Shown in pieces: positions 35,830 to 45,818 of a stretch of DNA of 64,000 nucleotides. The translations under genes were made by a program, and so were the position numbers. The notes under the pieces are model-generated. The model was not told the DNA's origin, made no database searches, and saw only the letters and a list, made by a program, of their open reading frames with translations. The stretch's first letter is position 1. The number at the start of each line of letters is the position of its first letter. The DNA comes from Terfezia claveryi (Eukaryota > Ascomycota > Pezizomycetes > Pezizales > Pezizaceae), in the NCBI GenBank assembly GCA_015179025.1, contig WHUX01000019.1:186001-250000 (forward strand), in the 5' to 3' direction.

Positions 35830-35937
35830 TTGAGATTGAAGACTGCGACCGGAACCTTGAGATTGAAGACTGCGACCGGAACCTTGAGATTGAAGACTGC
35901 AACCAGAACCTTGAGATTGAAGACTGCGACCGGAACC
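35830..35937 (-). repeat. 27-bp tandem repeat in pol (9-residue SLQSQGSGR unit)
   Basis: Four tandem 27-bp units (TTGAGATTGAAGACTGCGAC plus CGGAACC on the plus strand) keep the reading frame and encode repeats of GSGRSLQSQ between the protease and integrase. One unit has two C:G-to-T:A changes. Confidence 0.85.
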
Positions 35938-36756
35938 TTGAGTAGGTATAACCTCATACATTTCATTCCGGTATTCAGCCTTCAAAACAATTCCTGCAAG
36001 TGAAGAAATAATACATGTATTAAGTGAGAAAGAAACTCCAAAATCATATTGAAATAATTGACCAACAGAAATTAAATTGGCACCCAACTGCGGGACATAT
36101 AGAACAGAATGAAGACTTAACGATGCATCAATATCAGCAGTCCCTCGGCCAGTAGCATAAACAAAATGATTGTCGCCCATAAATATCTTGATCGGAGTCT
36201 CAAGATAAGTAATATCAGAAAAGGAAAACAGATTAGAACATAAATGATCAGTTGCACCAGAATCAATAAACCACCGATCAGACTTCAAGTTGGAAGGAGA
36301 ATTAACATCAGAAATGAGAGCTCGCTTAAGATGGACTTGGTTTTGTTTTTGGGTATCAATGGCATGTATCTCCCTTGGACCTTTGCCTTTTCTCAATTTC
36401 ATTGCTTTCTCCTTAAGAAAACAATTCTGCTGACGGTGTCCAGGTTTTGCGCAATACCAACATATATCTGACCTTTTTCCAGAATCAAATTTCCGGGTCC
36501 CTTGAGTGCTTCCAAATCTCTTAAACCTCCTTGATCCAAGTCGATTTTTCCCAAAGCCTAAGAATAACCCTTGAGATACTGTACTACCTCCAGCACCACC
36601 AGTTGTATTTGAGGGCACTTCAGGCTGAACAATCTCAGCATGTCGCGTAGCGCTGCGATAACTGTCGCAATAGTTCTGTCAGGTTGATTGAAGATTATTT
36701 CTTTTACCACATGGTAAGCAGGAGGTAAGGCCGTTAGAAGCTTGGTAATAACATCT

Positions 36757-37209
36757 TCATCTGGTAACTTCAGCTAGGCGCTCTTGATAAGAGAGAATAC
36801 GACTTATGAAGAGATCAATAGTATCATTTGGAGCGAAAGATTCATGGTGAAACTTGTCTCTCATATAGGAAGATCCCGATTCATTTTGCACAATATCCAT
36901 CGTCTTAGATAAAACCATCCACATTTCTGCTGCGTCAGTTAAGCCAGCGACATAGGTTTGGATCGCTGGGGTTATAGATCCATATAGGACTGATACTGCC
37001 TTGTTTGATCGCTTCATATATTTCTTCATTTCTTCATCGTCTTCAGGAACGCTCGGAGGCTTTTCGGTGCCTATCACAATCCCCCAGCAATTCATCCCGA
37101 TAAGTGTATACTTAACAGCATTTGCCCATGCAGCAAAGTTTCCATGCGTGAGTCTCGGAACCGACCCCACTTTAGTAACATAGTAATCGGATGGCAATGG
37201 ATTAGACAT
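36757..37209 (-). pseudogene. copia gag, N-terminal part, frameshifted
   Basis: Starts at MSNPLPSDYYV and contains the gag-type segment LTHGNFAAWANAVKYTLIG, then MWMVLSKTMD and FISRILSYQERL, matching the UBN2-like gag of copia elements. The frame stops at 36757. The expected continuation (KLPDEDVITKLLTALPPAYH) is in a second frame and the zinc-knuckle part in a third, so at least two frameshifts separate gag from pol. Confidence 0.85.
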
Positions 37210-37270
37210 TGGAGAGGTTGCGAGCGTCGAGCGAGAGAGCTTGCGTGCGAGAGAGCTTGCGAGAGAGCTT

Positions 37271-37289
37271 GCTAACCGGGCTCATAACC
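37271..37289 (-). other. Primer-binding site, initiator tRNA-Met anticodon arm
   Basis: Directly after the 5' LTR, the minus strand reads GGTTATGAGCCCGGTTAGC. GGTTATGAGCCC is complementary to the initiator tRNA-Met anticodon stem-loop, whose anticodon is CAT. This fits the half-tRNA priming known for Drosophila copia, not priming by the tRNA 3' end. Confidence 0.8.
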
Positions 37290-37647
37290 TGTTGTAAAAC
37301 TACAGCAAGAATGAGTTCATATGCAGCGGAAGATTGCTTGTGTCTCTTGATATGTATTAACTTATTAATCGATATAGACAGGACTTTTGACTGGTTTAAA
37401 TAAACCACGGAGCAAGAGACTTGCGACACAGTAGAACACAGACAGCGATAGGCAATAGCAGAGAGTAGCGACAGCAGACAATAATGACGACACACAATAG
37501 TAAGGTCTGCAGGCCTAAGAATAACAAAGAAGTTGTGCAGAACAAAGAGCGAAGCATTGACAAGACGCAAGCAGACATTGCAAGACGCAAGCAGACATTG
37601 CAAGATGCAAGCATCAGTGATCGACATAATAGCATATACTTTTAACA
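37290..37647 (-). repeat. 5' LTR of the copia element (less mutated copy)
   Basis: 358 bp, TG...CA ends intact (TGTTGTAAAAC ... ACTTTTAACA on the plus strand). It carries a duplicated CAAGACGCAAGCAGACATTG-type segment near 37560-37600. Confidence 0.92.
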
Positions 37648-37652
37648 AACAA
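37648..37652. repeat. Target-site duplication, right copy (AACAA)
   Basis: It matches 32084-32088 exactly. Confidence 0.85.
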
Positions 37653-38286
37653 AAATCCGACATAGAACAGACTACCTGGGAGGTTGTGCCGGGCACGAGA
37701 CTAGACCATGGCCTCAATTTTATTAGTGAATCTGATTGACGTCAGAACGTCAGCCACTAGTTTAACGCCAAGATAATTGGACGCACGTCGTGTTTTGAGG
37801 AAAGGCCGACTACCGAAAGAGGAAACTCAACGTTAGCGTTAGGATGGCAATGATAATTAAATGTAAACCTTAACTGAGCCAAGAATTTATCATTTAGAGA
37901 TGTAACAGTACAGCCCCATCCGTATAACCTTGACAAAGACACCACATTATTTTCTTGAATCAGACCCCTTATTGTCAACAAGAAATTGTTCTGCAGGCTT
38001 CTGAAATTGCTAGACTCTTGGACTGTGGGGCGGTGGTCTCAACTCCGACTGTATCTCGACCGAGTACCTACCTACCTGGCGAGGGGTCGTGCAACCAGAC
38101 TAACGGTACCAAGCCACTGTACAGTGCGTTGGGGAAAGGTTATTCCCCCCTTTTCTTTATGAGAAATTGAGTGCATGAGTGAGATGCATGTATCACAATA
38201 ATTTGAGAGCTAGCTCAGATTTGAGCACAACAATTGAGATATCTCTATACATCTCCAAAAATTTCTATATACAAGATAAAAACTCA
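37653..38286. other. Between retrotransposon and Tc1/mariner fossil
   Basis: Non-coding. It contains a GTGCAACCAGACTAAC copy of the dispersed motif (38089-38104). The probable left terminal region of the mariner fossil includes GAGCACAACAATTG (38223-38236), which is roughly inverted at 39121-39134. Confidence 0.55.
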
Positions 38287-39067
38287 TCAATATTTAATAT
38301 ACCATCCGTCAGCTTTAATAACCGCAGCAACCCGTCGAGGTATAGATCTAGTAAGAGAGCCTAGTAAGCTACTAGGAATCTCTTTCTATCCTCCTTCCAA
38401 ACATTCAGCTAATTCTCTTTTTAACAGCTACTGGTGCACCAGGAAAGGAAGCAAGGTTAAGGAATTTTTGATGAAAATGCCCCTTAAGGTAGCGCCAGAC
38501 ATGCTCAATAGGATTAAGATCTAGAGAACAGGCTGGATGAGTTAGGGTCTTCGCTCTCATGCCTAAATACCCACTTAATAGTCCCAGTACTACCTTTCTT
38601 AGCACTACAATGATCATCACTCCAGATATAATTTGCCTACTGCTCCTCAGTCCAATCCCTTCTTTTGAATAGTTCATCTAAGCCGAGCAGCTGCACTTAA
38701 CAGGCCTCTTTTAGCAATCCACTTCCGATATCCTTTGCCTTGAGATATCGACTCAAAATATTCCTTTCGCTACCTTCTAACTGTAGATAAACTTTTTTAT
38801 AAAGCAGTTTGTTCCAATAATCTCCATAATTTTATCTTCCTTAGCTTTCGGAGGCCGACCGCTGCGTGGAGCATTATCTGGATTTTGATCATTTTCTGCA
38901 TACCTGTATTTGTATAATATTCTTCTTTATATTTATAGGACTGCTCCCTACCGCTTTAGAAAAGCTTGTAGTTTTGATTCATTCTGCCCTAACCGGCGTC
39001 CTATTCAATCATTTGATATACTTTCATCATTCCATCTAACAATTCGCCCTTTATCAAAATCACTCAT
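38287..39067 (-). pseudogene. Tc1/mariner-type transposase fossil
   Basis: Reading the minus strand across frames gives the expected order: an N-terminal helix-turn-helix (MSDFDKGRIVRWNDESISND, IGRRLGQNESKLQAFLKR), the linker motif APRSGRPPKAKEDKIM, a WSDDHCS-like segment, DLNPIEHVWRYLKG with the second catalytic acid region, and the C-terminal end SIPRRVAAVIKADGWYIKY followed by TGA. Several stops, frameshifts and probable deletions (about 260 codons instead of about 340) make it inactive. Abundant TA in place of CA suggests the same C-to-T decay as in the retrotransposon. Confidence 0.8.
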
Positions 39068-39644
39068 TTCTCCTAAACACTTTCCTCTCTGGTGGTTACC
39101 GGTACTTGCGTACTTGCTGGCATTGTGTTGTGCTTTAATATACAAATCCAGGTAGAGCCATAGGATCTCGAGCTCAAGTAATACCACACCCAATATGCCA
39201 ACGTAGCTGCCGCCTAGCTGTATGTCTCACACTCGGGGGCTGCATAGCAGGCGTAATCATCCTAAATCCGTTACGGGGAAGACGTAGATGACGGCAAGTC
39301 TTGAACGTTTATTGCAATTTGGAACACAATAAAATGCGTCAAATTCCGTAAACTTGAGCAGACGTGGTATAGCAGGAAGAACGAATCCCATCGATCAACA
39401 TAGTTTATTGTTTTTGAGAACTTCCCATATCTCATAAGACAGGTCACCGGAAAGGTCAATATCCCCGGGGACACTTTTGTACCTCTGCCTTCTTACGTTG
39501 GGTAAAACTCAAATCTAGAGCAAATTCGTAAGCTGATAAACTTTGTACTGAGGCTGTCCATGTATGGGCACCAGAGAATTCCCGCTGAAAGTTCTAGTGG
39601 GGCTGGGTATATTACTTATGCAACACTTAGATACACATATCTCC

Positions 39645-39670
39645 GGGCTCATAACCTGTTGAAATACAGG
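39645..39670 (-). mobile_element. Remnant of a second copia-like element (PBS plus LTR edge)
   Basis: GGGCTCATAACC followed by TGTTGAAATACAGG repeats the exact PBS-LTR junction layout of the complete element at 37278-37300, but the LTR sequence after TGTTG differs. It therefore belongs to another family. The far LTR end was not located and no coding region remains. Confidence 0.5.
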
Positions 39671-41360
39671 TATATGAGGAAATATACTGTATACAACAGG
39701 CAGCAGGATTCTACGAAGTATCCAATGAAGGACAGGAGTGGAAACGAATCTAATAGGCGTGTTGGGGACGTTCTGGTAGAGTTATAGAGCATGTAGGAAC
39801 GTAGAATATAGAGGATAGTGAGGAAGATATACTAGAATAATACCCTAAGGACAATATACTACCTTAAAAGGTAGTCTGGTTGGCACCTTGATAGGAACTC
39901 AATTAAACTTCCTCTTTGAGGTACCGGAGGTTCCCCCGCGCCGTATACGCACCGTTGCGTATCGGCGGACCGGACGGTTATTTCCTTCTCCTGTAACCCT
40001 CCCCAATAGTTACTGAATTATGATACATTGAGACATAGAGGCCCGACGCCAGTGGTCTAGATTGACTGGCAACACTGGACTTTAAACTAGTGAAGCTACC
40101 TAAGTCTAAGTAGGCTCGAATGGGTAAGTATTTCCTTGGATCTCGGAGTTTATGGTGGACTACGTTGCCTGCATGCCTCTTTCAGGTGTTGTTAGCATGT
40201 AGTTTACTCTCAATAATCAATCCATCGGCATCTATTCAGTTGGAATTCTAACCAGATATGACCATATCCTTCTGAGTGATGCTAGAGCTGATATAACGAT
40301 TGCAATGATGTAGCTTCAATCAAGATTGACATAGAAATGATATCAAGAAGGCTGACAAGGTGATCTATCCCTGGTCCATCTCATTCTAATTCAGTGAAAG
40401 ATGTCACACAAAGTTTTCAAAATATCTGTTCAATCAAGCAATATCCAAGATCTCTGGTGGGGTTTCAGCTGTCAAACATCTAGAAAACCACATCCACTCA
40501 CACGCTCGGTCTGTATGTCCTCGACGCATAATTAGGAGTCTCAATTGAGGGGGAGATCTCAGGCAAACTCCCTTTGAAGTAACCAGCCTGGAACCTCTAC
40601 AACTGTTGGCATATATCAATTTCGGTCATATAGTTCCACAAGCTGGGTGTCGGCCGGCCGCGGGTTAGTGAGTACAAGGCATAAAGGGCAAGAATACACT
40701 AGGCTAGAAATATATATTTCACATGTTTATATATCTCCCAATGAGGGATTATGCATATGGGCCTAGTTAATTGTGTTTAGTTTGGATCAATATAAGAACA
40801 AGCTTAGGTCACATAATACTATGATCTCCTGTGGTTTGGCAGCCAAATCATAAAGAAGGAATGCTATCGTTATTATGTGCATGGTAATAAAGTTAGGATC
40901 TTTCATATACGAGTGAAGAATGGTATAAACTTGTCCTGGTGGTTTTCTCTTGCTGCGGCGTATAGCATGCTTACCACTGTATTACATGTGTCAAGATAGA
41001 TACTGTATATCAGTTAGATATATGGGCCAGTATACTGTTGTTTCACATGTTGAGGATAATAAGCATCGATTTCAATAACACGAGTATCTAGTTCTATAAC
41101 AGGATGCCCTATCCTCCCCTCCGCTCCCAGTAGAGAGGTCACTACTCAGGTCAGAGGCCACAGTATACAATGGGTTCTGCATCCATGAGACAAGTGCCTG
41201 GGTCTGACCTGGGCACGAGAAACAAGTATTATGCATGATAGGCACTATTTTGGTGTGTGCCAATTAGTACCAATTCCATCCTCTGCTATTATTCCTGTAA
41301 CGCTCTCCCAGGGAATGCGCTACAAGAGAACATCTTTTGCCACTTGAAGATACTCGAGAT

Positions 41361-41364
<4 letters not shown>

Positions 41365-41394
<30 letters not shown>
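41365..41394. repeat. A30 homopolymer
   Basis: Uninterrupted run of 30 A in gene-free DNA. Its length may vary between assemblies. Confidence 0.9.
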
Positions 41395-41396
<2 letters not shown>

Positions 41397-42589
41397 ATTG
41401 CCATTGCAACACATTTTAAATTTAGCTTCTATCCTACACAGACATTCTCTTCTCTACATCATTGGCACAGCTATGGACAATGACCGCACTGCCTCAACAC
41501 TTCTCCCCTTCATCCGCCTCAGGCTCCGTCCAACCCTGACTCCTCCATATCTCCCATATCTCTTCGAACCGACGTAGAACAAGGCTCGGGTTTTCGCTTA
41601 ATTACTAACTAGTTTTGGTATACTGAGGGTAAGCCCCTGGAGTTTGGGTATTTAATGCAATGGAAGACGTTATGATGCATGGAAGTATGGATGCCAACAG
41701 TGACCCTTACAACACTCTATACCAGGTGAGAGTATTCACAGAGTCCAATTCCCGGAGCATCAATATTCCCTCAAAACACTCTGGCGAGGTCAAAAGGTCG
41801 GCAGAAAAGAAGGGCTGAAGGTAAGGAGTCAAGAGGGAGCGTAGACCCAGGGTTACAGCAAGTATATGTGACCTCTATGGTCTTATCTAGTAGCACTAGA
41901 CATAACAAAGGCCAGCTTGGGTAAGCAAATTCATGTTTTACAGTGGCACAAGCCCGCATACGTATATGGCTCCAGGCCTGGTATGGCAAAGTGCAAGTCT
42001 CTTCAATGAATTACCCACATCTTACCTCAATTACAACTTTTTGCTTTTTTTGGGAATGAAGAAGGCTGAGCCTGTAACCCTGAAGTACGAGTTGTTTATG
42101 ATCGGCGTCCAGGGTATCTAAGTAGGCTATGGTATTCACATATACAAATAACCCAACCGAATTTATACTCAAGTGAATTATATACTTCCACTCGTTGGCT
42201 GGATCGGCGTTCTAAACTCTAGTAGCTTTGGTTAGGCTTGGCATGCATGTACTGTACCGTATGTACACCTTGTAGCCGTGCCAACCAGACTACTTGTAGC
42301 CTCTCCACTCGTCTCATGAAAATAATCAGCTACCGGTAGAGAATGAATGTATACTGAGGGACCCGATGGAAAGTTTAAGATTTGGGATTGGGTAGTCTGG
42401 TGGGGATACTTTATCTTTGGGAATGTCGCTGAGGTTATCATCTCAAACTGCTTATAATAAACATTTCCCCTCTGGAACTTCCCCACATTGTCGCTTGGCC
42501 ATCTGATAAGTGAGAAGGTACGGAGTACTGCATGATGTTTCTTCGTTATGAGAAGAGGATATAATCTCATTCCGTGTGGGTTATGCCGT

Positions 42590-42684
42590 GCTAGTCTGGT
42601 TGCACAACGACCTCGTAGTGCCGTGCACCAGTACGAGGATTTGCATATCGACTTACCTACGAGAGGTTCTGCCAACCAGACTAG
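42590..42684. repeat. ~95-bp inverted repeat ending in the dispersed motif
   Basis: It starts GCTAGTCTGGTTGCACAACG and ends GCCAACCAGACTAG, giving terminal inverted repeats of about 13 bases. A further direct copy (GCTAGTCTGGTTGGCAC) follows at 42750-42766, and an inverted copy (GTGCCAACCAGACTAC) precedes it at 42278-42293. Confidence 0.65.
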
Positions 42685-43434
42685 ACTTACTGTAGTGACA
42701 TTACCTAAAGAAAGAAGACATTTTCGCAGCCAAATATAGAGCAGGCATGCTAGTCTGGTTGGCACGGCATGCTAGCATGTCACTTGGGTGTTTGCCTGAC
42801 CTGCATGAAACTCCCATTGACCCCACTATATATTAACGATCCGCCATGTTGACAAAGGTCGAGGATAACCGACCGTCCATTGTCATCTCAATTGCAACTG
42901 CTATTGTTTCACCAGAGCGTGAGTTCTGATTTACCCGACAAGATCGTTAGCTGTGTGAGCGCCTCGGCGTGGTGATAGTATGTTCCCTTTGGCCGAAACA
43001 TCCCCGCTCTACCGCTCACATCCCCACACACACTAACGACATTTCTAAGGCGTGTGGCTAATCCGGATTCCCTTTAGAACTACTAACCTCTCTGTGAAAT
43101 TCCTCCTTACCCCAAACTCATCCCGAGCCTTTTCACCAGATAACAGCCACAGCCACCATAGGTTGTTGAGGCTAAAATATTCCCTTTCTCCGCCCACCCA
43201 ATATAAAGGTAAATTCAACCCCGTGGAGTGTGATTTAGAGCGTATTCCCTGTGACTTATGAAATTGAACAGGAGATTTTGATGACTGACGGGCGCAGAAA
43301 GTTCCTATCATTCTGCAGTCTCAAAGAACTCCAAACCCAGTCTAACACCCTCAAAGCCCCTTATCAATAACGAATCAAAGCCAGACTTCGCAGTAGAAAA
43401 AACGCCAATCTTTCCCACGGAACTTCCTACAAAA

Positions 43435-45818
43435 ATGGTTTCAGAAGCTCAGCTAGTAGTTGTTGAGGCCCAAGGGGCGAAGACATTTGCCGTTCCCCAG
43501 GCTCTTTTCGAGTGAGCATTTGATTTTTCTTGAAATAATTGATTTGGGCACTTCAATTGCGGTCAATAGCTAATGATATATATTGGCTACAGTAAGCACC
43601 CTGGGAAACCCCACCTTGCATTTGAAGAGTATAGGGCGAAATATAAGGAGTCAATTGAGAATCCAACACAATTCTGGGGGAATTTAGCCCGTGAACTCCT
43701 TCACTGGGATATCCCCTTCCAGACTGTGAAGAATGGTAGTTTCGAGACCGGTGACGTTTCCTGGTTTTTGGAGGGAAGGTTAAATGCCTGTTACAATGCC
43801 GTCGACCGACACGCCTTCGCAAAGCCAAATAGGCCTGCCGTAATATATGAGGCGGATGAACCCTCGGAGGGCCGTATCATCACTTACTCGGAGCTTCTCA
43901 GGGAGGTCTGCAAATTGGCATACACCCTGAAGGAGATGGGTGTCAAGAAAGGTGACACCGTTGCAATTTATATGCCCATGATTCCGGAGGCAATTGTTGC
44001 CTTCCTTGCAGTCGTAAGAATAGGTGCTATCCACACTGTTGTGTTTGCTGGTTTTTCATCAGAATCCCTCCGGGATCGTGTTCAGGACGCAAAATCCAAG
44101 GTGGTTATCACAACCGATGAAGGGAAGCGAGGAGGAAAGAACATCGCCACTAAAAAGATCGTTGATGCAGCTCTTGAGGAGTGCCCAGATGTCAAGAACG
44201 TCATTGTTTACCGTCGCACTGGTAGCGAGGTATTAATGAAGGAGGGTCGTGACGTTTGGTGGCACGACGAGCTTTCGAAATATCCTGCATACTGCCCACC
44301 AGAGCTTATGGCCTCAGAAGACCCTCTTTTCTTGCTCTATACCTCCGGATCCACAGGAAAACCCAAGGGTGTTATGCACACAACTGGAGGTTACTTGGTT
44401 GGAGCCGCTGCCACTGGAAAGTACGTCTTTGATCTTCATCCAGGAGACAAGATGGGTACCGCTGGTGATGTTGGCTGGATTACCGGGCATACCTACTGTG
44501 TATATGCGCCTTTGTTACTTGGCGTGGCAACTTTGGTGTTCGAAGGCACTCCTGCATACCCAAACTTCTCCCGATATTGGGAAATAATTTCGAAGCACAA
44601 ACTCACCCAGTTCTACTGTGCCCCAACTGCTCTTAGATTATTGAAGAGGGCTGGTGATCACCATATTAAAGGTGATTTAAGCAGTTTGCGTATCTTGGGT
44701 TCAGTCGGAGAGCCAATTGCCGAAGAGGTCTGGAGATGGTACCATGAGAAGGTTGGGCGGGAGGAATGTCACGTTGTTGATGTGAGTTGGGCCTCAGTAA
44801 ACGTAGTGAGAGCCACAGCTAATATTCCTCAAGACCTACTGGCAAACTGAGACAGGATCCCACGTTATCACACCTATGGGAGGATGTACTCCAACTAAAC
44901 CCGGTAGTGCATCGCTTCCTTTCTTCGGAATTGAGCCCGCCATCGTTGATCCCGTTACCGGCAGGGAGCTTGTGGGAAACGATGTCGAAGGTGTTCTCGT
45001 TATAAAGCAGCCATGGCCAAGCATGGCTCGTACGGTCTGGGGTTCCCACCAGAGGTACATGGATACATACTTTAATGTGTACAAGGGATGCTACGTACGT
45101 CCTGCACCCAATTGCCTTCTGAGATTTGTATCTGACGTTTCCTATAGTTCACCGGCGATGGTGCTGCTCGAGATCACGAAGGTTATTACTGGATTCGAGG
45201 CCGTGTTGATGACGTCGTCAATGTCAGTGGCCACAGATTGTCAACCGCGGAGATTGAGGCCGCTCTTATTCAACACCGTAGGTTTCTTATCTCCAATTCC
45301 TAGTCAATAGTGCTAACCAAACATGCAGCTGCCGTCGGGGAAGCAGCCGTGGTAGGAGTCGCCGATGAACTGACTGGTCAAACTGTCAATGCTTTCGTGG
45401 CCCTCAAAGATGCCTACAAAAACACGCCGGAGATGCGCAAGGAGCTCACCATGCAAGTCCGAAAATCCATTGGACCGTTCGCCGCTCCTAAGGTAACTAA
45501 GCTTTTCCTGCTGTGTCCATAACCGATAGTTCGTTGCATTTATGTACAAAGGTACTAATTTATTACTTGCATTACAGGCAGTCTACATTGTAGACGATCT
45601 CCCAAAGACAAGATCCGGCAAGATCATGCGAAGAATCCTCCGCAAGATTCTATCTGGAGAAGAAGATCAGCTGGGTGACATATCCACACTGTCAAACCCA
45701 AGTGTGGTGGAGCATATCATCAATGTGGTGCACGAGATGTGAGTTTAGTATCAGAACTCTTGAAAATGCACTTATGTAGCTAACGCTCTACATCGAATGC
45801 AGCAGAAAAACCAAGTGA
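43435..45818 (+). CDS. acs1/facA: Acetyl-CoA synthetase (acetate-CoA ligase, AMP-forming)
   Basis: Model: join(43435..43511, 43593..44781, 44834..45094, 45148..45277, 45329..45492, 45578..45738, 45803..45818), 665 residues. It activates acetate to acetyl-AMP and then acetyl-CoA in the cytosol/nucleus, for growth on C2 sources and for lipid and histone acetylation. Motifs: [27 protein letters not shown], the phosphate-binding [15 protein letters not shown] (from residue 275), [20 protein letters not shown] formed across intron 2, FTGDGAARD, the hinge [14 protein letters not shown], and [11 protein letters not shown], whose Lys (about 622) is the regulatory acetylation site of the family. The last intron (GTGAGT ... 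GCTAAC ... GCAG) leads to a 16-base exon giving VVHEIRKTK; without it translation stops after VVHEM at 45742. The gene matches fungal facA in length and order. Confidence 0.95.

Larger units (their letters stand above)
32659..36618 (-). pseudogene. copia pol: zinc knuckle, protease, integrase, RT, RNase H (broken)
   Basis: The first open part (35062-36618) carries, in order: a zinc knuckle CWYCAKPGHRQQNC (CX2CX4HX4C); a protease DSGATDHLC; the integrase HHCC segment (HRRLGHLNHGD, then CIPCLQGKQH); and the integrase DDE residues (SDMCGPI, FRSDN, NGVSERT). The reverse transcriptase begins with WQRAIDEEWNSLLENHIWVV and GNKWVFRLKTNANG (34474-34863), is then interrupted, and its YVDDILLFC catalytic motif lies between the two inserted elements at about 33870-33900. 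The KMTDLG/RKFLGLQI segment, the RNase H region (YTDSNYGGDKNNRKS) and a final KHIDIQYHFIRSEVEAGSI (about 32770-32830) follow. There are many stops and frameshifts. A four-copy 27-bp tandem repeat lies between protease and integrase. Confidence 0.9.
32089..37647 (-). mobile_element. Ty1/copia LTR retrotransposon, 5.56 kb, decayed
   Basis: A complete but inactive element in minus orientation: 5' LTR (37290-37647), primer-binding site, gag, protease, integrase, reverse transcriptase, RNase H, a purine tract (AAGGTGGAG on the minus strand) and 3' LTR (32089-32459), bounded by AACAA duplications. The order integrase before reverse transcriptase defines Ty1/copia. The coding part is broken by frameshifts, stop codons and two inserted 248-bp elements. 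The left LTR differs from the right only by C-to-T and G-to-A changes plus two indels, consistent with repeat-induced point mutation after insertion. Confidence 0.93.
39068..43434. other. Gene-free repeat-rich stretch
   Basis: No supportable gene. It contains a copia-type PBS/LTR remnant (39645 onward), a 30-base A run (41365-41394) and a dense group of dispersed-motif copies (39870 and 42278-42765). From about 42840 to 43434 it becomes the upstream region of the acetyl-CoA synthetase gene. ORFs of 60-177 codons have no family features. Confidence 0.6.

Noticed and set aside
35830..35937. CRISPR-like direct repeat array
   Set aside because: The units are contiguous without unique spacers and in frame inside pol. 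It is a protein tandem repeat in a eukaryotic element.
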